DNA of 64,000 bases from Bradyrhizobium sp. G127 (GCF_021502575.1 NZ_JAKFGN010000001.1:310001-374000); one strand, 5' to 3'; shown: positions 39,391 to 49,575, counted from the stretch's first letter. Notes: generated by a model not told the origin, from the sequence alone. Made by a program: numbers and translations.

Positions 39391-39804
39391 TTAGCTTGCG
39401 TCGGATTCGCGCGACGCCATCTGCTCGACAAGCTCCACGATGCTGCGGCGAAGTTTGGCGTCGGTGATGCGCGTGAAAGCCCGGGTCAGCGCCAGCCCCT
39501 CGGAGGTCGCGAGAAAATCCGAAACGTAAGCAGGCGATTGCGCCTCGCTGAAACCCGCCAGTGCATTGGGGCCTGCAGGTCCGCCTTCGAACAGGAATGA
39601 GACCGGCACCTGAAGGATTTCGGAAATCTGCTGGAGACGGCTTGCACCGATCCGGTTGGTTCCCTTCTCGTATTTCTGCACCTGCTGGAATGTCAGGCCA
39701 AGCGACTCGCCGAGTTTTTCCTGGCTCATCCCGAGCATGATCCGCCGCATGCGCACGCGGCTGCCCACATACTTGTCGACGGGATTGGGCGCTTTGGTCG
39801 TCAT
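39391..39804 (-). CDS. PhrR/PraR-type helix-turn-helix regulator
   Basis: A 137-residue Cro/CI-type regulator. Residues 8-70 hold the helix-turn-helix (VGSRVRMRRIMLGMSQEKLG, LGLTFQQVQKYEKGTNRIGASRL), and the C-terminal half ends in a helix likely to dimerise. Sequence and location next to lnt match the rhizobial PhrR (next to actA/lnt) and PraR proteins, which affect acid response, biofilm and host interaction. The ATG at 39804 begins MTTKAPNPVDKY; the longer open frame runs through the promoter and is rejected. Confidence 0.85.
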   Translation of the reverse strand: MTTKAPNPVDKYVGSRVRMRRIMLGMSQEKLGESLGLTFQQVQKYEKGTNRIGASRLQQISEILQVPVSFLFEGGPAGPNALAGFSEAQSPAYVSDFLATSEGLALTRAFTRITDAKLRRSIVELVEQMASRESDAS

Positions 39805-40007
39805 CTGCTGGAGCCGCCTATTCCTGTAAATTGGATGCAGTACGAACGCGGATATTAAATCAAGGCTTCGGAATACGCTGCCGGCGATAACATCGTCAAA
39901 TGCCTGCCCGGCGAATGCTGCATAATCTGCGTTAAACCTTGTGGCGGCATTCGGGCGGCACCTCTCGATACTTGCATTATACCGGATGAGATTGTTCGCT
40001 GAATCGC

Positions 40008-40037
40008 ATAATAGTGCAATAGTGCAAGTCACTTCAA
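40008..40037 (-). promoter_or_regulatory. Promoter of the PhrR/PraR-type gene with tandem repeats
   Basis: On the minus strand TTGAAG (40032-40037) and TATTAT (40008-40013) are 18 bases apart. The spacer is filled by TAGTGCAATAGTGCAA, an 8-base unit twice in tandem (40012-40027 on the plus strand), and ACTTGCATTATA at 39970-39981 is a related inverted copy. This points to autoregulation by the repressor. Confidence 0.55.
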
Positions 40038-40049
40038 AACAGCTACGCG

Positions 40050-41657
40050 CTAAAAAGCTTTTGGTTTCGCGCGCCGTCTGGTCATGAAGATGAACGCTAT
40101 CGCCACCGCGATCGCCGCCGGTGCATCCTGCACGCGCGAGAAAGTCGTATTTTGCAGGGGTTTCGGCAATGCGGAGTCGAGTACGCCTTCGCTGCCGAGA
40201 TCGAGCCGTGCGACGATCCGCCCGAGCGGATCGATCACAGCCGAGATGCCGGTGTTCGCAGCGCGTACAACCGGCAAGCCTTCTTCGATCGCTCTGACCC
40301 GTGCCTGCTGCAAGTGCTGGTAGGGACCGGTTGAAATGCCGAACCAGCCATCGTTGGTCAGATTGATGATCCAGCCGGGACGATCGTCGCGCGGCACAAT
40401 GTCGCCGGGAAAAATCGCCTCGTAGCAGATCAGCGGCAGCACGCGCGGCGCATTCGGCAGCGCCATCGTCCGCCGCCGGTCGCCGGGAATAAATCCGCCG
40501 CGCATCTTTGTGATCTGCACGAAGCCGAGTTTTTCCATCGCGGATTGAAACGGTAGATACTCGCCGAAGGGCACCAGATGCAGCTTGTCATAGATCGACA
40601 GGATCGTGCCGTCGTGATCGATGACGTAGATCGAATTATAGGCGCGCGTCACTTGGGTCCCGGCGGGCTGATCTGGCGGCCGGACAGCGCCGGTAATCAG
40701 CACCGTTCCCTGCGGAAGAAGGCCCGCGATCTGCGCCATGGCGTCGGCTTCGCGCGCGAGGAAAAACGGAAACGCGGATTCCGGCCAGATCAGAATCGTC
40801 GCGTCGCGCACGCCGCTCGATTGCGGGCCGGTCGCGCGATCGGATAGCGACAGGTATTTCTCCATCACCATCCGCCGCGCGGCGTAATTGAATTTCACGT
40901 CCTGCTGCAGGTTCGGCTGCATCAGCCGCAGCTTGACCTTGTCGACGAACTGCGTCGGCTCGCTCGCCAGACGGGCTGCGCCATAGACGCCCATCGCGGC
41001 GAGAACGCAAAGAGAGAGCGTAATCGCAAGCCACGGACGGCGCGTGATCTGGCGGTCGTCGATCAATGTGGCGGGACTCGCGAAGACACAAACGGCGATA
41101 AATGTCAGGCCCCACAGGCCGACCAGCGAAGCGGTCTGCGCGAGCGCCAGCGGTTCGGTCAGCGCATAGCCGAGCGTGTTCCACGGAAAGCCGGTCAGGA
41201 TATGTCCGCGCAGCCATTCGCTGACCGTGAGCGCGCTCGCGAGACTGAGAATCCGGAACGCATCCGCCGTCCAGATCAGGCGCGCCAGCGCAAAGCCGAA
41301 CGCCATGAACAGCGCGAGCAGCGCGGGCAGCCCCATCACCGCAAACGGCAGCAGCCAGGCGAATGTGTCCGCATCGACCAGGAATGCGTAGCCCACCCAG
41401 TAAAGCCCCGCGACGAAATAGCCGAAGCCGAACCACCAGCCGCTCAGTGCGGCGGCGGGAATGCCGCCGAGACGTCCTGCGCCCGCGCCGTCGATCAGCC
41501 AGACCATGACCGGGATTGTCAGAAACAGGATCGGCCACGCGTTGAACGGCGCCATCGCCAGCGCCGAGAGCGCTCCCGCGATCAGCGCCAGCAACGTGCG
41601 TTTCCATCCCCATGACAGGATGATGCCGGAGGCGATGGCACGAAGTGTCGTCCTCAT
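40050..41657 (-). CDS. lnt: Apolipoprotein N-acyltransferase
   Basis: A 535-residue integral membrane enzyme that adds the third acyl chain to lipoproteins. About seven hydrophobic segments fill residues 15-215, followed by the nitrilase-like domain with the catalytic triad Glu (IWPESAFPF), Lys (YDKLHLVPFGEYLP) and Cys (PLICYEAIFP); one more hydrophobic segment ends the protein. The start overlaps the corC-like stop by four bases (41654-41657). Confidence 0.97.
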   Translation of the reverse strand: MRTTLRAIASGIILSWGWKRTLLALIAGALSALAMAPFNAWPILFLTIPVMVWLIDGAGAGRLGGIPAAALSGWWFGFGYFVAGLYWVGYAFLVDADTFAWLLPFAVMGLPALLALFMAFGFALARLIWTADAFRILSLASALTVSEWLRGHILTGFPWNTLGYALTEPLALAQTASLVGLWGLTFIAVCVFASPATLIDDRQITRRPWLAITLSLCVLAAMGVYGAARLASEPTQFVDKVKLRLMQPNLQQDVKFNYAARRMVMEKYLSLSDRATGPQSSGVRDATILIWPESAFPFFLAREADAMAQIAGLLPQGTVLITGAVRPPDQPAGTQVTRAYNSIYVIDHDGTILSIYDKLHLVPFGEYLPFQSAMEKLGFVQITKMRGGFIPGDRRRTMALPNAPRVLPLICYEAIFPGDIVPRDDRPGWIINLTNDGWFGISTGPYQHLQQARVRAIEEGLPVVRAANTGISAVIDPLGRIVARLDLGSEGVLDSALPKPLQNTTFSRVQDAPAAIAVAIAFIFMTRRRAKPKAF

Positions 41658-42775
41658 CCTCTGGCAGCGCCGTCGTTGGACGAAGCCGGGTTGCCCGGAT
41701 CGGTCACCGGGGCTTGTCCGGCATCGTTCGCAGCCTCGCGCCGCCGCGTCTCGCGATGGCGCAGGTTGGAGCGGTCCTTGTGCGTGCCGATGCGCACGCG
41801 CTTGACGCGGCGCGGATCGGCGTCGAGCACTTCGATCTCGAAATCGCCAGGCCCGGAAATGATCTCGCCGCGCACCGGCAGGCGGCCGACCTGCGTGACC
41901 AGATAGCCGCCGAGCGTATCGACATCCTCGCCGGCTTCGCCGGTGTCGAAGGCCTCGCCCACCACCGACGTCACGTCCTCGATACTTGCGCGCGCGTCGG
42001 CGATGAAGGACCCGTCGGATTGTCTGACCACGGAAGGCGTTTCGTCGCTGTCATGCTCGTCGTCGATTTCGCCGACCACCTGTTCGACGATGTCCTCGAT
42101 TGACACCAGGCCGTCGGTGCCGCCGTATTCGTCCACCACCAGCGCGAGGTGAATGCGGGTCGCCTGCATCTGCGCCAGAAGATCGATCGCGGGCATCGAC
42201 GGGGGAACATAGATCAGCTTGCGCATGATGTCGGCGTCGGAGAGCTTCATGCGCAGGTCCACCGCGCGCAGATCGAGCCCGGCGGGGAATGGCTTCTTGC
42301 GCTTGGCGTTGATTTCGTCCGGGACCTTCGCCTTCGCGGTGATGAACGCAAGCAGATCGCGGATATGGACGAAGCCTTCGGGGTCGTCGAGCGTGTCGTT
42401 GTAGACCACGAGGCGCGAATGGGCCGCGCTTTCGAACAAGCTCATCAGTTCGCCGAGAGATATGTCCCGCTTGACCGCGACGATGTCGCCGCGCGGCACC
42501 ATGACGTCGGCGATGCGCCGCTCGTGCAGGCCCAGGATATTGCGCAGCATGGTGCGCTCGACGGTGGTGAAGCTGGTCTCGTCGGGCGCGGTGGCGTCGA
42601 GCACCACCTGCAGATCGGCGCGCGCCGATCCGGCCTTCCATCCGAACAGCGAACGCAGGGCGCGCATCAGCCACAGTTCGGACGACGGGCGCAGCACCTC
42701 GCCGTGGTGCACCGGCACCGGAAGGTTGCCGTGGGATTGCGGCGCGTCGGATTTGTCCGTGTCGGAGTCTGGCAC
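41654..42775 (-). CDS. CorC/HlyC-like CBS-domain protein
   Basis: A 373-residue soluble protein with two CBS domains (about 75-200: ERTMLRNILGLHERRIADVMVPR, LALVVDEYGGTDGLVSIEDIVEQVVGEIDDEHD) and a C-terminal CorC_HlyC transporter-associated domain. Such proteins are linked to divalent cation efflux. It lacks the membrane DUF21 part. The GTG start (42773-42775) abuts the ybeY stop, and the protein lies in the conserved phoH-ybeY-corC-lnt order. Confidence 0.92.
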   Translation of the reverse strand: MPDSDTDKSDAPQSHGNLPVPVHHGEVLRPSSELWLMRALRSLFGWKAGSARADLQVVLDATAPDETSFTTVERTMLRNILGLHERRIADVMVPRGDIVAVKRDISLGELMSLFESAAHSRLVVYNDTLDDPEGFVHIRDLLAFITAKAKVPDEINAKRKKPFPAGLDLRAVDLRMKLSDADIMRKLIYVPPSMPAIDLLAQMQATRIHLALVVDEYGGTDGLVSIEDIVEQVVGEIDDEHDSDETPSVVRQSDGSFIADARASIEDVTSVVGEAFDTGEAGEDVDTLGGYLVTQVGRLPVRGEIISGPGDFEIEVLDADPRRVKRVRIGTHKDRSNLRHRETRRREAANDAGQAPVTDPGNPASSNDGAARG

Positions 42776-43348
42776 CTAAGTCACCTGATCGTCGTGCGCA
42801 TACGGATCGGGAATCCCGAGCTGCGCAAGAATATCGCGTTCGAGACCTTCCATGATCTCGGCGTCGTCGTCGTTCTCGTGATCGTAGCCGACCAGATGCA
42901 GGAAGCCGTGAACCGCCAGATGGCTGAGGTGATGATCGAACGGCTTGTGTTCGGTGTCGGCCTCAGAGCGCGTGGTCTCATAGGCGATCGCGATGTCGCC
43001 CAGCATCCGCGGCGCGTCGTCGTCATCCTTGGCGCCTTCCGGCTGCAGCGCCGGGAACGACAGCACGTTGGTCGGCTTGTCGATGCCGCGCCAGTTCTTG
43101 TTCAGCGTGCGGATGCCGGCGTCGTCGGTCAGCATGATCGCAAGTTCCGCACCGGCGGTGTCGGCGTCGACCATCGCGGCGGCGGCCTCAACGGCGCGAT
43201 GGATCGCGCTCTCCGCGCCGCTCTCGCGGTGCCAGCAGTCAGCCGTGACTAGAATCTCGGTCGCGGGAATGTCGGCGGGCGTCATGATGAAAGATCTTAG
43301 TTCGCTGAACGGGTGTTCGATGGTGTCGGTCGGCTCGGTTGGTGTCAT
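42776..43348 (-). CDS. ybeY: Endoribonuclease YbeY
   Basis: A zinc endoribonuclease for 16S rRNA 3'-end maturation and ribosome quality control. The zinc motif HLAVHGFLHLVGYDH is complete, and RTLNKNWRGIDKPTNVLSFP is typical. The ATG at 43348, 13 bases after the phoH stop, gives 190 residues; the ATG at 43285 gives 169, nearer the usual length. The position in the operon favours the first but does not prove it. Confidence 0.94.
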   Translation of the reverse strand: MTPTEPTDTIEHPFSELRSFIMTPADIPATEILVTADCWHRESGAESAIHRAVEAAAAMVDADTAGAELAIMLTDDAGIRTLNKNWRGIDKPTNVLSFPALQPEGAKDDDDAPRMLGDIAIAYETTRSEADTEHKPFDHHLSHLAVHGFLHLVGYDHENDDDAEIMEGLERDILAQLGIPDPYAHDDQVT

Positions 43349-43361
43349 CGATAGCAATACA

Positions 43362-44417
43362 TCAGGGCTTGCCGGCGCCGTTCTGCTTCGGCGTGCCTTC
43401 GTAGGCAGCGACGATCCGCGCCACCAGCTCGTGGCGGATCACGTCCTGCGCGGTGAATTTCACCTGCGCGATGCCCTCGACGCCGTCGAGCAGCTTGGCG
43501 GCTTCCGCCAGACCGGACGGTTGGCCGTTGGGCAGATCGACCTGGCTCGGATCGCCGGTGATAATCATGCGGCTGTTCTCGCCCAATCGCGTCAGGAACA
43601 TCTTCATCTGCATCGATGTGGTGTTCTGCGCCTCGTCGAGGATGATCGCCGCGTTGGCGAGCGTGCGGCCGCGCATGAAGGCCAGCGGCGCGATTTCGAT
43701 TTCGCCGCTTTGCAGTCCGCGTTCGACCACGCGCGAATCCATCAGGTCGTACAGCGCGTCGTAGATCGGCCGCAGGTAAGGATCGACCTTCTCGCGCATG
43801 TCGCCCGGCAAAAAGCCCAGCCGTTCGCCGGCCTCAACCGCCGGACGTGACAGGATGATGCGGTCGACTTCCTTGCGCTCGAACAGCTGACAGGCCTGCG
43901 CCACCGCAAGCCAGGTCTTGCCGGTGCCGGCGGGACCGATACCGAAAACAAGCTCGTGGCGCTTCAGCGCGCGGATGTAGGAATCCTGCGCGGCGGTGCG
44001 GGCGCGTACCGGGCGCTTGCGCAGGTTGATTTCCTCGAATTGCGATTTTGCCGCCTTCGGATCGAACTCGAACAGCGACCCCTGCGCGATGACGGCGCGG
44101 ATCGCGCCTTCGACATCGCCCTGCGCAACGTCCTGACTGCGCGTGGCCTGTTCGTAGAGCATTTCGAGCACGCGCCGCGCGGCGTCGCAGCCGTCGCGCG
44201 ATCCGGCCACCGTGATGTGATTGCCGCGCGAGTCGGCAACCACGCCGAGTCGGCGTTCGATCAGGGCGAGGTTCTGTCCATAGGGACCGACCAGAGCCGA
44301 CGCCGCGCCGTTGTCGTCGAAGGCGACGACGATCTGGGCTTCGTGCGGGGATTGAACGTCTCGGTCGTGCTTGCGGCCTGGGGCGAGGGTCGGCGAATCC
44401 GCTGCGCTTTTTGGCAA
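43362..44417 (-). CDS. phoH: PhoH-family ATPase (PhoH-like, YbeZ type)
   Basis: A 351-residue PhoH/YbeZ ATPase that works with YbeY in RNA processing. Walker A is GPAGTGKT at residues 161-168, Walker B IILDEAQN, and MIITGDPSQVDLP follows. The first 110 residues include a KH-like region (ALIERRLGVVADSRGNHITV). The start codon is TTG at 44415-44417, preceded by GGAG and four bases after the miaB stop. Confidence 0.95.
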   Translation of the reverse strand: MPKSAADSPTLAPGRKHDRDVQSPHEAQIVVAFDDNGAASALVGPYGQNLALIERRLGVVADSRGNHITVAGSRDGCDAARRVLEMLYEQATRSQDVAQGDVEGAIRAVIAQGSLFEFDPKAAKSQFEEINLRKRPVRARTAAQDSYIRALKRHELVFGIGPAGTGKTWLAVAQACQLFERKEVDRIILSRPAVEAGERLGFLPGDMREKVDPYLRPIYDALYDLMDSRVVERGLQSGEIEIAPLAFMRGRTLANAAIILDEAQNTTSMQMKMFLTRLGENSRMIITGDPSQVDLPNGQPSGLAEAAKLLDGVEGIAQVKFTAQDVIRHELVARIVAAYEGTPKQNGAGKP

Positions 44418-44421
44418 GGGT

Positions 44422-45852
<1,431 letters not shown>

Positions 45853-45892
45853 CGAAACCTTGCAGTTCAGCGGCCCCGGTTCGGCCGCTCCA

Positions 45893-45950
45893 AAATGTCA
45901 TGTGGCGCGTATTCTGGTCGCAGAACCGGTATCCACTTCTGCGGAACACG
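45893..45950. repeat. Diverged palindrome between HAD and miaB genes
   Basis: CGCGT ... CGCAGAA and TTCTGCG ... ACGCG arms with CCGGTATCCACTT at the centre recall the core of the GAGCATGATC and AGCGTTTTC repeats. It may be an old copy. Confidence 0.5.
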
Positions 45951-46024
45951 CGCTGCGCTTCAAATATAGATAAAGAGCGCCGAAATCCAGCGACCGGGCC
46001 GCCTCCGGGACGCTCAAAAACGGT

Positions 46025-46723
46025 CTAAATGGCTGTTATTTCATCGCGATTGAGGCTTTGCGCGATGAGATCCGGCAAAGCCCGCATATCGTTGAACGTC
46101 GCATTTGCGCCTGCGGCGCGCAGCGCAACGGATGTGGCGGGCCGGCAGTGACTGCCGCCGTGGAAGCCAAGCACGGTCATTCCGGCGGCGCGGGCGGCCG
46201 TCACGCCGGGCACGCTGTCCTCGATGACGAGGCATCGCGCCGGCGGCGTATTCATCTGTGCTGCGGCAAACAGAAACAGATCGGGCGCGGGCTTGCCGCG
46301 ATCGACCTGCATCGCGGAGAACAGATGCGGCGTGAAGTGGCCGAGCAATCCGGCGGTGCCGAGGCTCCTGCGAATCCGCGTCGGTGTGCCCGACGATGCC
46401 ACGCAGATGCGCGGCGACAATCCGGCCAGTGCGTCGGCGATATAGGGAATGGGTTGCAGCTTTTCGTCGAACACGCGGTCGATCGTTGCCTTCAACTGCG
46501 CGGTATAGGCGTCGGGCAAGGTGCGGCCGAGTTCGCGCTCGACTTCCAGCCGCGCCTCGCGCGCCGAACGTCCGAGAAAGCGGTCATGCACCTGCTCGGC
46601 GGAGATCGGGTAGCCGTGCTGGGTCAGCACTTCGGCATGAACCACGCAGGCCAGCGCTTCGCTGTCGACGAGCACGCCGTCGCAGTCGAAGATCACGAGA
46701 TCGCAAGGGGACGAGGTGGTCAA
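46025..46723 (-). CDS. HAD-family phosphatase, phosphoglycolate/beta-phosphoglucomutase-like
   Basis: A 232-residue HAD hydrolase. VIFDCDGVLVDSE holds the nucleophile and acid Asp (13 and 15), CVASSGTPTRI motif II, GKPAPDLFLFAA the Lys motif and VIEDSVPGVTAARAAGM motif IV with a helical cap in between. Substrate unknown; the cap places it with the phosphoglycolate phosphatase and beta-phosphoglucomutase branch. The ATG at 46723 overlaps the end of fur by four bases, so it is co-translated with the regulator. Confidence 0.9.
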   Translation of the reverse strand: MTTSSPCDLVIFDCDGVLVDSEALACVVHAEVLTQHGYPISAEQVHDRFLGRSAREARLEVERELGRTLPDAYTAQLKATIDRVFDEKLQPIPYIADALAGLSPRICVASSGTPTRIRRSLGTAGLLGHFTPHLFSAMQVDRGKPAPDLFLFAAAQMNTPPARCLVIEDSVPGVTAARAAGMTVLGFHGGSHCRPATSVALRAAGANATFNDMRALPDLIAQSLNRDEITAI

Positions 46724-47184
46724 GTCTTGTCGTCGTCCCTAGTCTTTTCGTCTAACGGCACGCAATACAGCTCCAGCCGGTGATCGACCAGCTTGAAGCC
46801 GAGCTTGCGCGCGATTTCGGTCTGGAGCTTTTCGATTTCCTCGGAGGTGAACTCGATCACCGTGCCGTCGCGCAGGTTGATGAGATGATCGTGATGACTC
46901 TCGGGCACCTGCTCGTAGCGGGCGCGGCCCTCGCGGAAATCATGGCGCTCGATGATGCCGGCGTCCTCGAACAGCTTGACGGTGCGATACACCGTCGAGA
47001 TCGAGATCTTGTCGTCGACCGCGACGCAGCGCCGGTAGAGTTCCTCGACGTCGGGATGATCGGCGGCTTCCGCCAGCACGCGCGCGATGACGCGGCGCTG
47101 CTCGGTCATCCGCATTCCCGCTGCGGCGCAGCGCTTTTCGATGTCCGTATGCTTGCCAGCAGGCATGGATTTGAGAGCGGTCAT
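46720..47184 (-). CDS. fur: Fur/Mur metal-dependent regulator
   Basis: A 154-residue Fur-family repressor. The winged helix is at about 20-85 (MRMTEQRRVIARVLAEAADHPDVEEL, ISISTVYRTVKLFEDAGIIERHD), and His97-His98-Asp99-His100 (ESHHDHLINLRDGTVIEF) form the metal site. In rhizobia this orthologue often answers to manganese (Mur) and represses irr or mntH. irr lies 25 kb away in this window and its promoter has Fur-like hexamers. An ATG at 47166 is another possible start. Confidence 0.94.
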   Translation of the reverse strand: MTALKSMPAGKHTDIEKRCAAAGMRMTEQRRVIARVLAEAADHPDVEELYRRCVAVDDKISISTVYRTVKLFEDAGIIERHDFREGRARYEQVPESHHDHLINLRDGTVIEFTSEEIEKLQTEIARKLGFKLVDHRLELYCVPLDEKTRDDDKT

Positions 47185-47203
47185 AATCGGTTCCGGTGGG
47201 TGC

Positions 47204-47277
47204 TAGTGTCCTGAATCCGATGTTCGCCTGCTTTTGCGGCGCACTCCATAGCGAACTTCGGATTCAAAAGGACACTA
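47204..47277. repeat. Palindrome TAGTGTCC...GGACACTA
   Basis: Outer arms TAGTGTCC (47204-47211) and GGACACTA (47270-47277) with further pairing of GAATCCGA to TCGGATTC inside. It lies just upstream of fur. Confidence 0.85.
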
Positions 47278-47289
47278 GAATCTCTAATT

Positions 47290-47365
47290 CCAGTGTGGTT
47301 TTGGTTCGCAAGTCCTCAAATGGACGGGCCGAGAAATGTTGCGGACTTGCGAACCACCACACTGG
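47290..47365. repeat. Palindrome CCAGTGTGGT...ACCACACTGG
   Basis: Left arm starting CCAGTGTGGT (47290) and containing GGTTCGCAAGTCC, right arm GGACTTGCGAACC ... CACACTGG ending at 47365. It follows the previous palindrome by 12 bases and ends 23 bases after the rimI stop. Confidence 0.85.
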
Positions 47366-47388
47366 CGTCTTTTGCCACCGGCGCGAGC

Positions 47389-47892
47389 TTACAACAAGTC
47401 TCGCCGCATCACTATGGCGTTCAATTCCTGACCGCTGGAGTCCTTGTAATAGCGCTCGCGGCGGCCGACCGTGCGAAATCCGGCGCGTTCATAAAGCGCG
47501 CAGGCGGGCCGGTTGTTCTCCTCGACCTCGAGGAACACGGTTTTCAGGCCGCGCCCGGCAAGGTGTCCCAGATGCGTCCGCAGCAGGTCGCGGGAGAAGC
47601 CGCGTCCGCGATACTTCGGCGCCACGGCGACGGAGAGGATTTCCGCCTCGTCCGCCGCGGTGCGCGACACGATGAAGCCGATGATCGCTCCGCCGAGCCG
47701 AAGCCGGTGGGCGAGGGTGTTGCGCTCGATCAGGATCTGCTCGAATTCGTCGGTGCCCCAGCCGCGATGGAACGATGCCCGATGCAGCCGCGCGAGATGC
47801 GGCGCATCGCGCAGGCTGGCGGGCTCGACCACCGCGTCCGCACGCGTGAAAAGTTTTGCAAACAGTCCGGCGAGAAATGCGGGAATGCGCAT
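47389..47892 (-). CDS. rimI: RimI-type GNAT N-acetyltransferase
   Basis: A 167-residue GNAT enzyme from the ATG at 47892 (MRIPAFLAGLFAKLFTRADA), two bases after the tsaB stop. The acetyl-CoA motif is ILSVAVAPKYRGRGFSRDLL, and VFLEVEENNRPACALYERAGF follows. Adjacent to tsaB, as in most bacteria, where RimI acetylates ribosomal protein S18. The first 20 residues are longer than in E. coli RimI. The open frame beyond 47892 overlaps tsaB and is not used. Confidence 0.92.
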   Translation of the reverse strand: MRIPAFLAGLFAKLFTRADAVVEPASLRDAPHLARLHRASFHRGWGTDEFEQILIERNTLAHRLRLGGAIIGFIVSRTAADEAEILSVAVAPKYRGRGFSRDLLRTHLGHLAGRGLKTVFLEVEENNRPACALYERAGFRTVGRRERYYKDSSGQELNAIVMRRDLL

Positions 47893-47894
47893 GA

Positions 47895-48584
47895 TCAGGA
47901 ACGCGCCGCTGGTTGCGCGTACCCCGCCTTCGGTTTGGCGTCGGGCGGCCGCAGATAAAATGGTTTCGCCGGCGATGTGCCGGGTTCGGTCGTGGCTCCG
48001 AGCCACGCGACCCAGCCGATGTCCGGGCCGGGTTTCGGATCGACCAGCGCCGGCGCTGGGACCTGCTTCGGCCAGCGATCCGCCAGCAATTGCGCGGCAT
48101 TGCCGACCATGCGCAGCGCCCCGAAACGCGCCGCCGCGAACGTGTCCTCGATCGGCGCCACCGCCGGCCGCATCAACGCCGCGCCATTGCCCGCGACAAC
48201 CTGGAAATACACATGGTCATGCCGTGCATCGATCGCGGCGATAATCGGCTGCTCCTGCTTGTCGGCGACCAGCGGCGTCACATAGGCCGACAAGGTGGTG
48301 AGTCCGACGACCGGCTTGTCGGCGGCAAGGCCGATGCCGCGCGCCGCCGAAATGCCGACACGCAATCCAGTGAAGCTGCCCGGCCCCGTGGTCACCGCGA
48401 TGCGGTCGAGGCCGAGATAGGGAAGACCCGAGGCCTTCATGACGCGGTCGATCAGCGGCATCAGTGCTTCGGCATGGCCGCGTTTCATCTCCAGGGTTTC
48501 CTGCGCGATCATGGTCATCGCGCCGGCGTCCAGCACGGCGGCGGCGCAGTAATCCAGCGCGGTATCGATGGCGAGAACGATCAT
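47895..48584 (-). CDS. tsaB: TsaB, tRNA t6A37 biosynthesis protein
   Basis: A 229-residue TsaB, the inactive paralogue that activates TsaD for threonylcarbamoylation of A37. MIVLAIDTALDYCAAAVLD, MKRGHAEALMPLIDRVM and ITTGPGSFTGLRVG-like VTTGPGSFTGLRVGISAARG are the signature. Start at 48584 by homology. TsaE is encoded elsewhere in the window as part of the fusion at 5070-6593; TsaC and TsaD are not here. Confidence 0.95.
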   Translation of the reverse strand: MIVLAIDTALDYCAAAVLDAGAMTMIAQETLEMKRGHAEALMPLIDRVMKASGLPYLGLDRIAVTTGPGSFTGLRVGISAARGIGLAADKPVVGLTTLSAYVTPLVADKQEQPIIAAIDARHDHVYFQVVAGNGAALMRPAVAPIEDTFAAARFGALRMVGNAAQLLADRWPKQVPAPALVDPKPGPDIGWVAWLGATTEPGTSPAKPFYLRPPDAKPKAGYAQPAARS

Positions 48585-48622
48585 GGAGATAGCTTTAGCA
48601 GTGATGGATACGGAAATCTTGC

Positions 48623-48657
48623 TTCTTCCCCTCTCCCACAAGGGGAGAGGGGAAGAA
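48623..48657. repeat. TTCTTCCCCTCTCCC inverted repeat
   Basis: TTCTTCCCCTCTCCC (48623-48637) and its exact reverse complement (48643-48657) give a 15-base stem and a 5-base loop between nfuA and tsaB. It has no T tract, but is a widely seen intergenic hairpin. Confidence 0.8.
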
Positions 48658-48704
48658 AGCAGTATTCACAGCACGCTTTAATTCACAGCACGTCGCAAAT
48701 GAAA

Positions 48705-48725
48705 ATGGCCGGGACAAGCCCGGCC
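48705..48725. repeat. Single arm of the GGCCGGG repeat
   Basis: TGGCCGGGACAAGCCCGGCC and one more base form a small hairpin with CATGAC following, that is one arm of the 24166 and 31185 type. It lies 40 bases past the nfuA stop. Confidence 0.7.
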
Positions 48726-48764
48726 ATGACAATCTGAAAAATGTGAGAACGAACTGAGATAAAC

Positions 48765-49337
48765 TCAGCCGTTCATCGGCCGGACTTCGACCACGTCCGG
48801 AATGAAGTGCTTCAAGAGGTTCTGAATGCCGTGCTTCAGCGTCGCCGTCGAGGACGGGCAGCCGGCGCAGGAGCCCTTCATGTCGAGATAGACGATGCCG
48901 TCCTTGAAGCCTCGGAAGGTGATGTCGCCGCCGTCGCTGGCGACCGCCGGGCGAATCCGCGTTTCCAGCAGATCCTTGATGATCGCGACCGTCTCGGTGT
49001 CGGCCTCGTTGAAGAACTCGTCGGCATGGGGTGCATCGCCGTCCGCCACCTGACCGTCGGCCAAGAGCGGCGCGCCCGACATATAGTGCTCCATGATGAC
49101 GCCGAGGATCGCGGGCTTGAGATGCTGCCAGTCGCTGTCGTCCTTGGTGACGGTCACGAAATCGGAGCCGTAGAAAACGCCGGTGACGCCCGGCACGCCG
49201 AACAGCCGCTCGGCCAGCGGCGAGCGGGTGGCGGCGTCGCGGTCGGCGAATTCCATGGTGCCGCTGTCGAGCACGGCGCGGCCGGGAATGAACTTCAGGG
49301 TGGCGGGATTGGGGGTCGCTTCGGTCTGGATAAACAT
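48765..49337 (-). CDS. nfuA: NfuA/NifU-like iron-sulfur carrier protein
   Basis: A 190-residue iron-sulfur scaffold/carrier. The N-terminal Nfu domain (MFIQTEATPNPATLKFIPGR) is joined to a NifU C-terminal domain (RPAVASDGGDITFRGFKDGIVYLDMKGSCAGCPSSTATLKHGI) whose CxxC at CAGC binds a cluster at a dimer interface. GGAGAA precedes the ATG. A repeat, then the stress protein gene, lie upstream. Confidence 0.95.
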   Translation of the reverse strand: MFIQTEATPNPATLKFIPGRAVLDSGTMEFADRDAATRSPLAERLFGVPGVTGVFYGSDFVTVTKDDSDWQHLKPAILGVIMEHYMSGAPLLADGQVADGDAPHADEFFNEADTETVAIIKDLLETRIRPAVASDGGDITFRGFKDGIVYLDMKGSCAGCPSSTATLKHGIQNLLKHFIPDVVEVRPMNG

Positions 49338-49469
49338 TTGATTCTCCGGCGCATCGCCGGTTCAAGGCCGGCGCGAACGGGTTAAGTGTGCGGTTCCTAT
49401 AGCACAGATAGCGCCTCAAAAAGCACCATCAAGGGCGCATGAGGGGTGTTCCGAGCCGCGAACGGGGTT

Positions 49470-49575
49470 CCGGGTCGTCTCCGCGAAAGCGGGACCCCAT
49501 ACTCCCCGGCTTACTGCAGCAATCCGACGTGAATCCTGTGGTTATGGGTCCCGGCCAGCGCCGGGACGGCGCGGT
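49470..49575. repeat. Composite palindromic repeat upstream of nfuA
   Basis: CCGCGAAAGCGGGACCCCAT on one side and ATGGGTCCCGGCCAGCGCCG on the other are small hairpins in mirror order around 49500-49545. The 260-base gap 49338-49597 holds nothing else I can identify. Confidence 0.65.
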
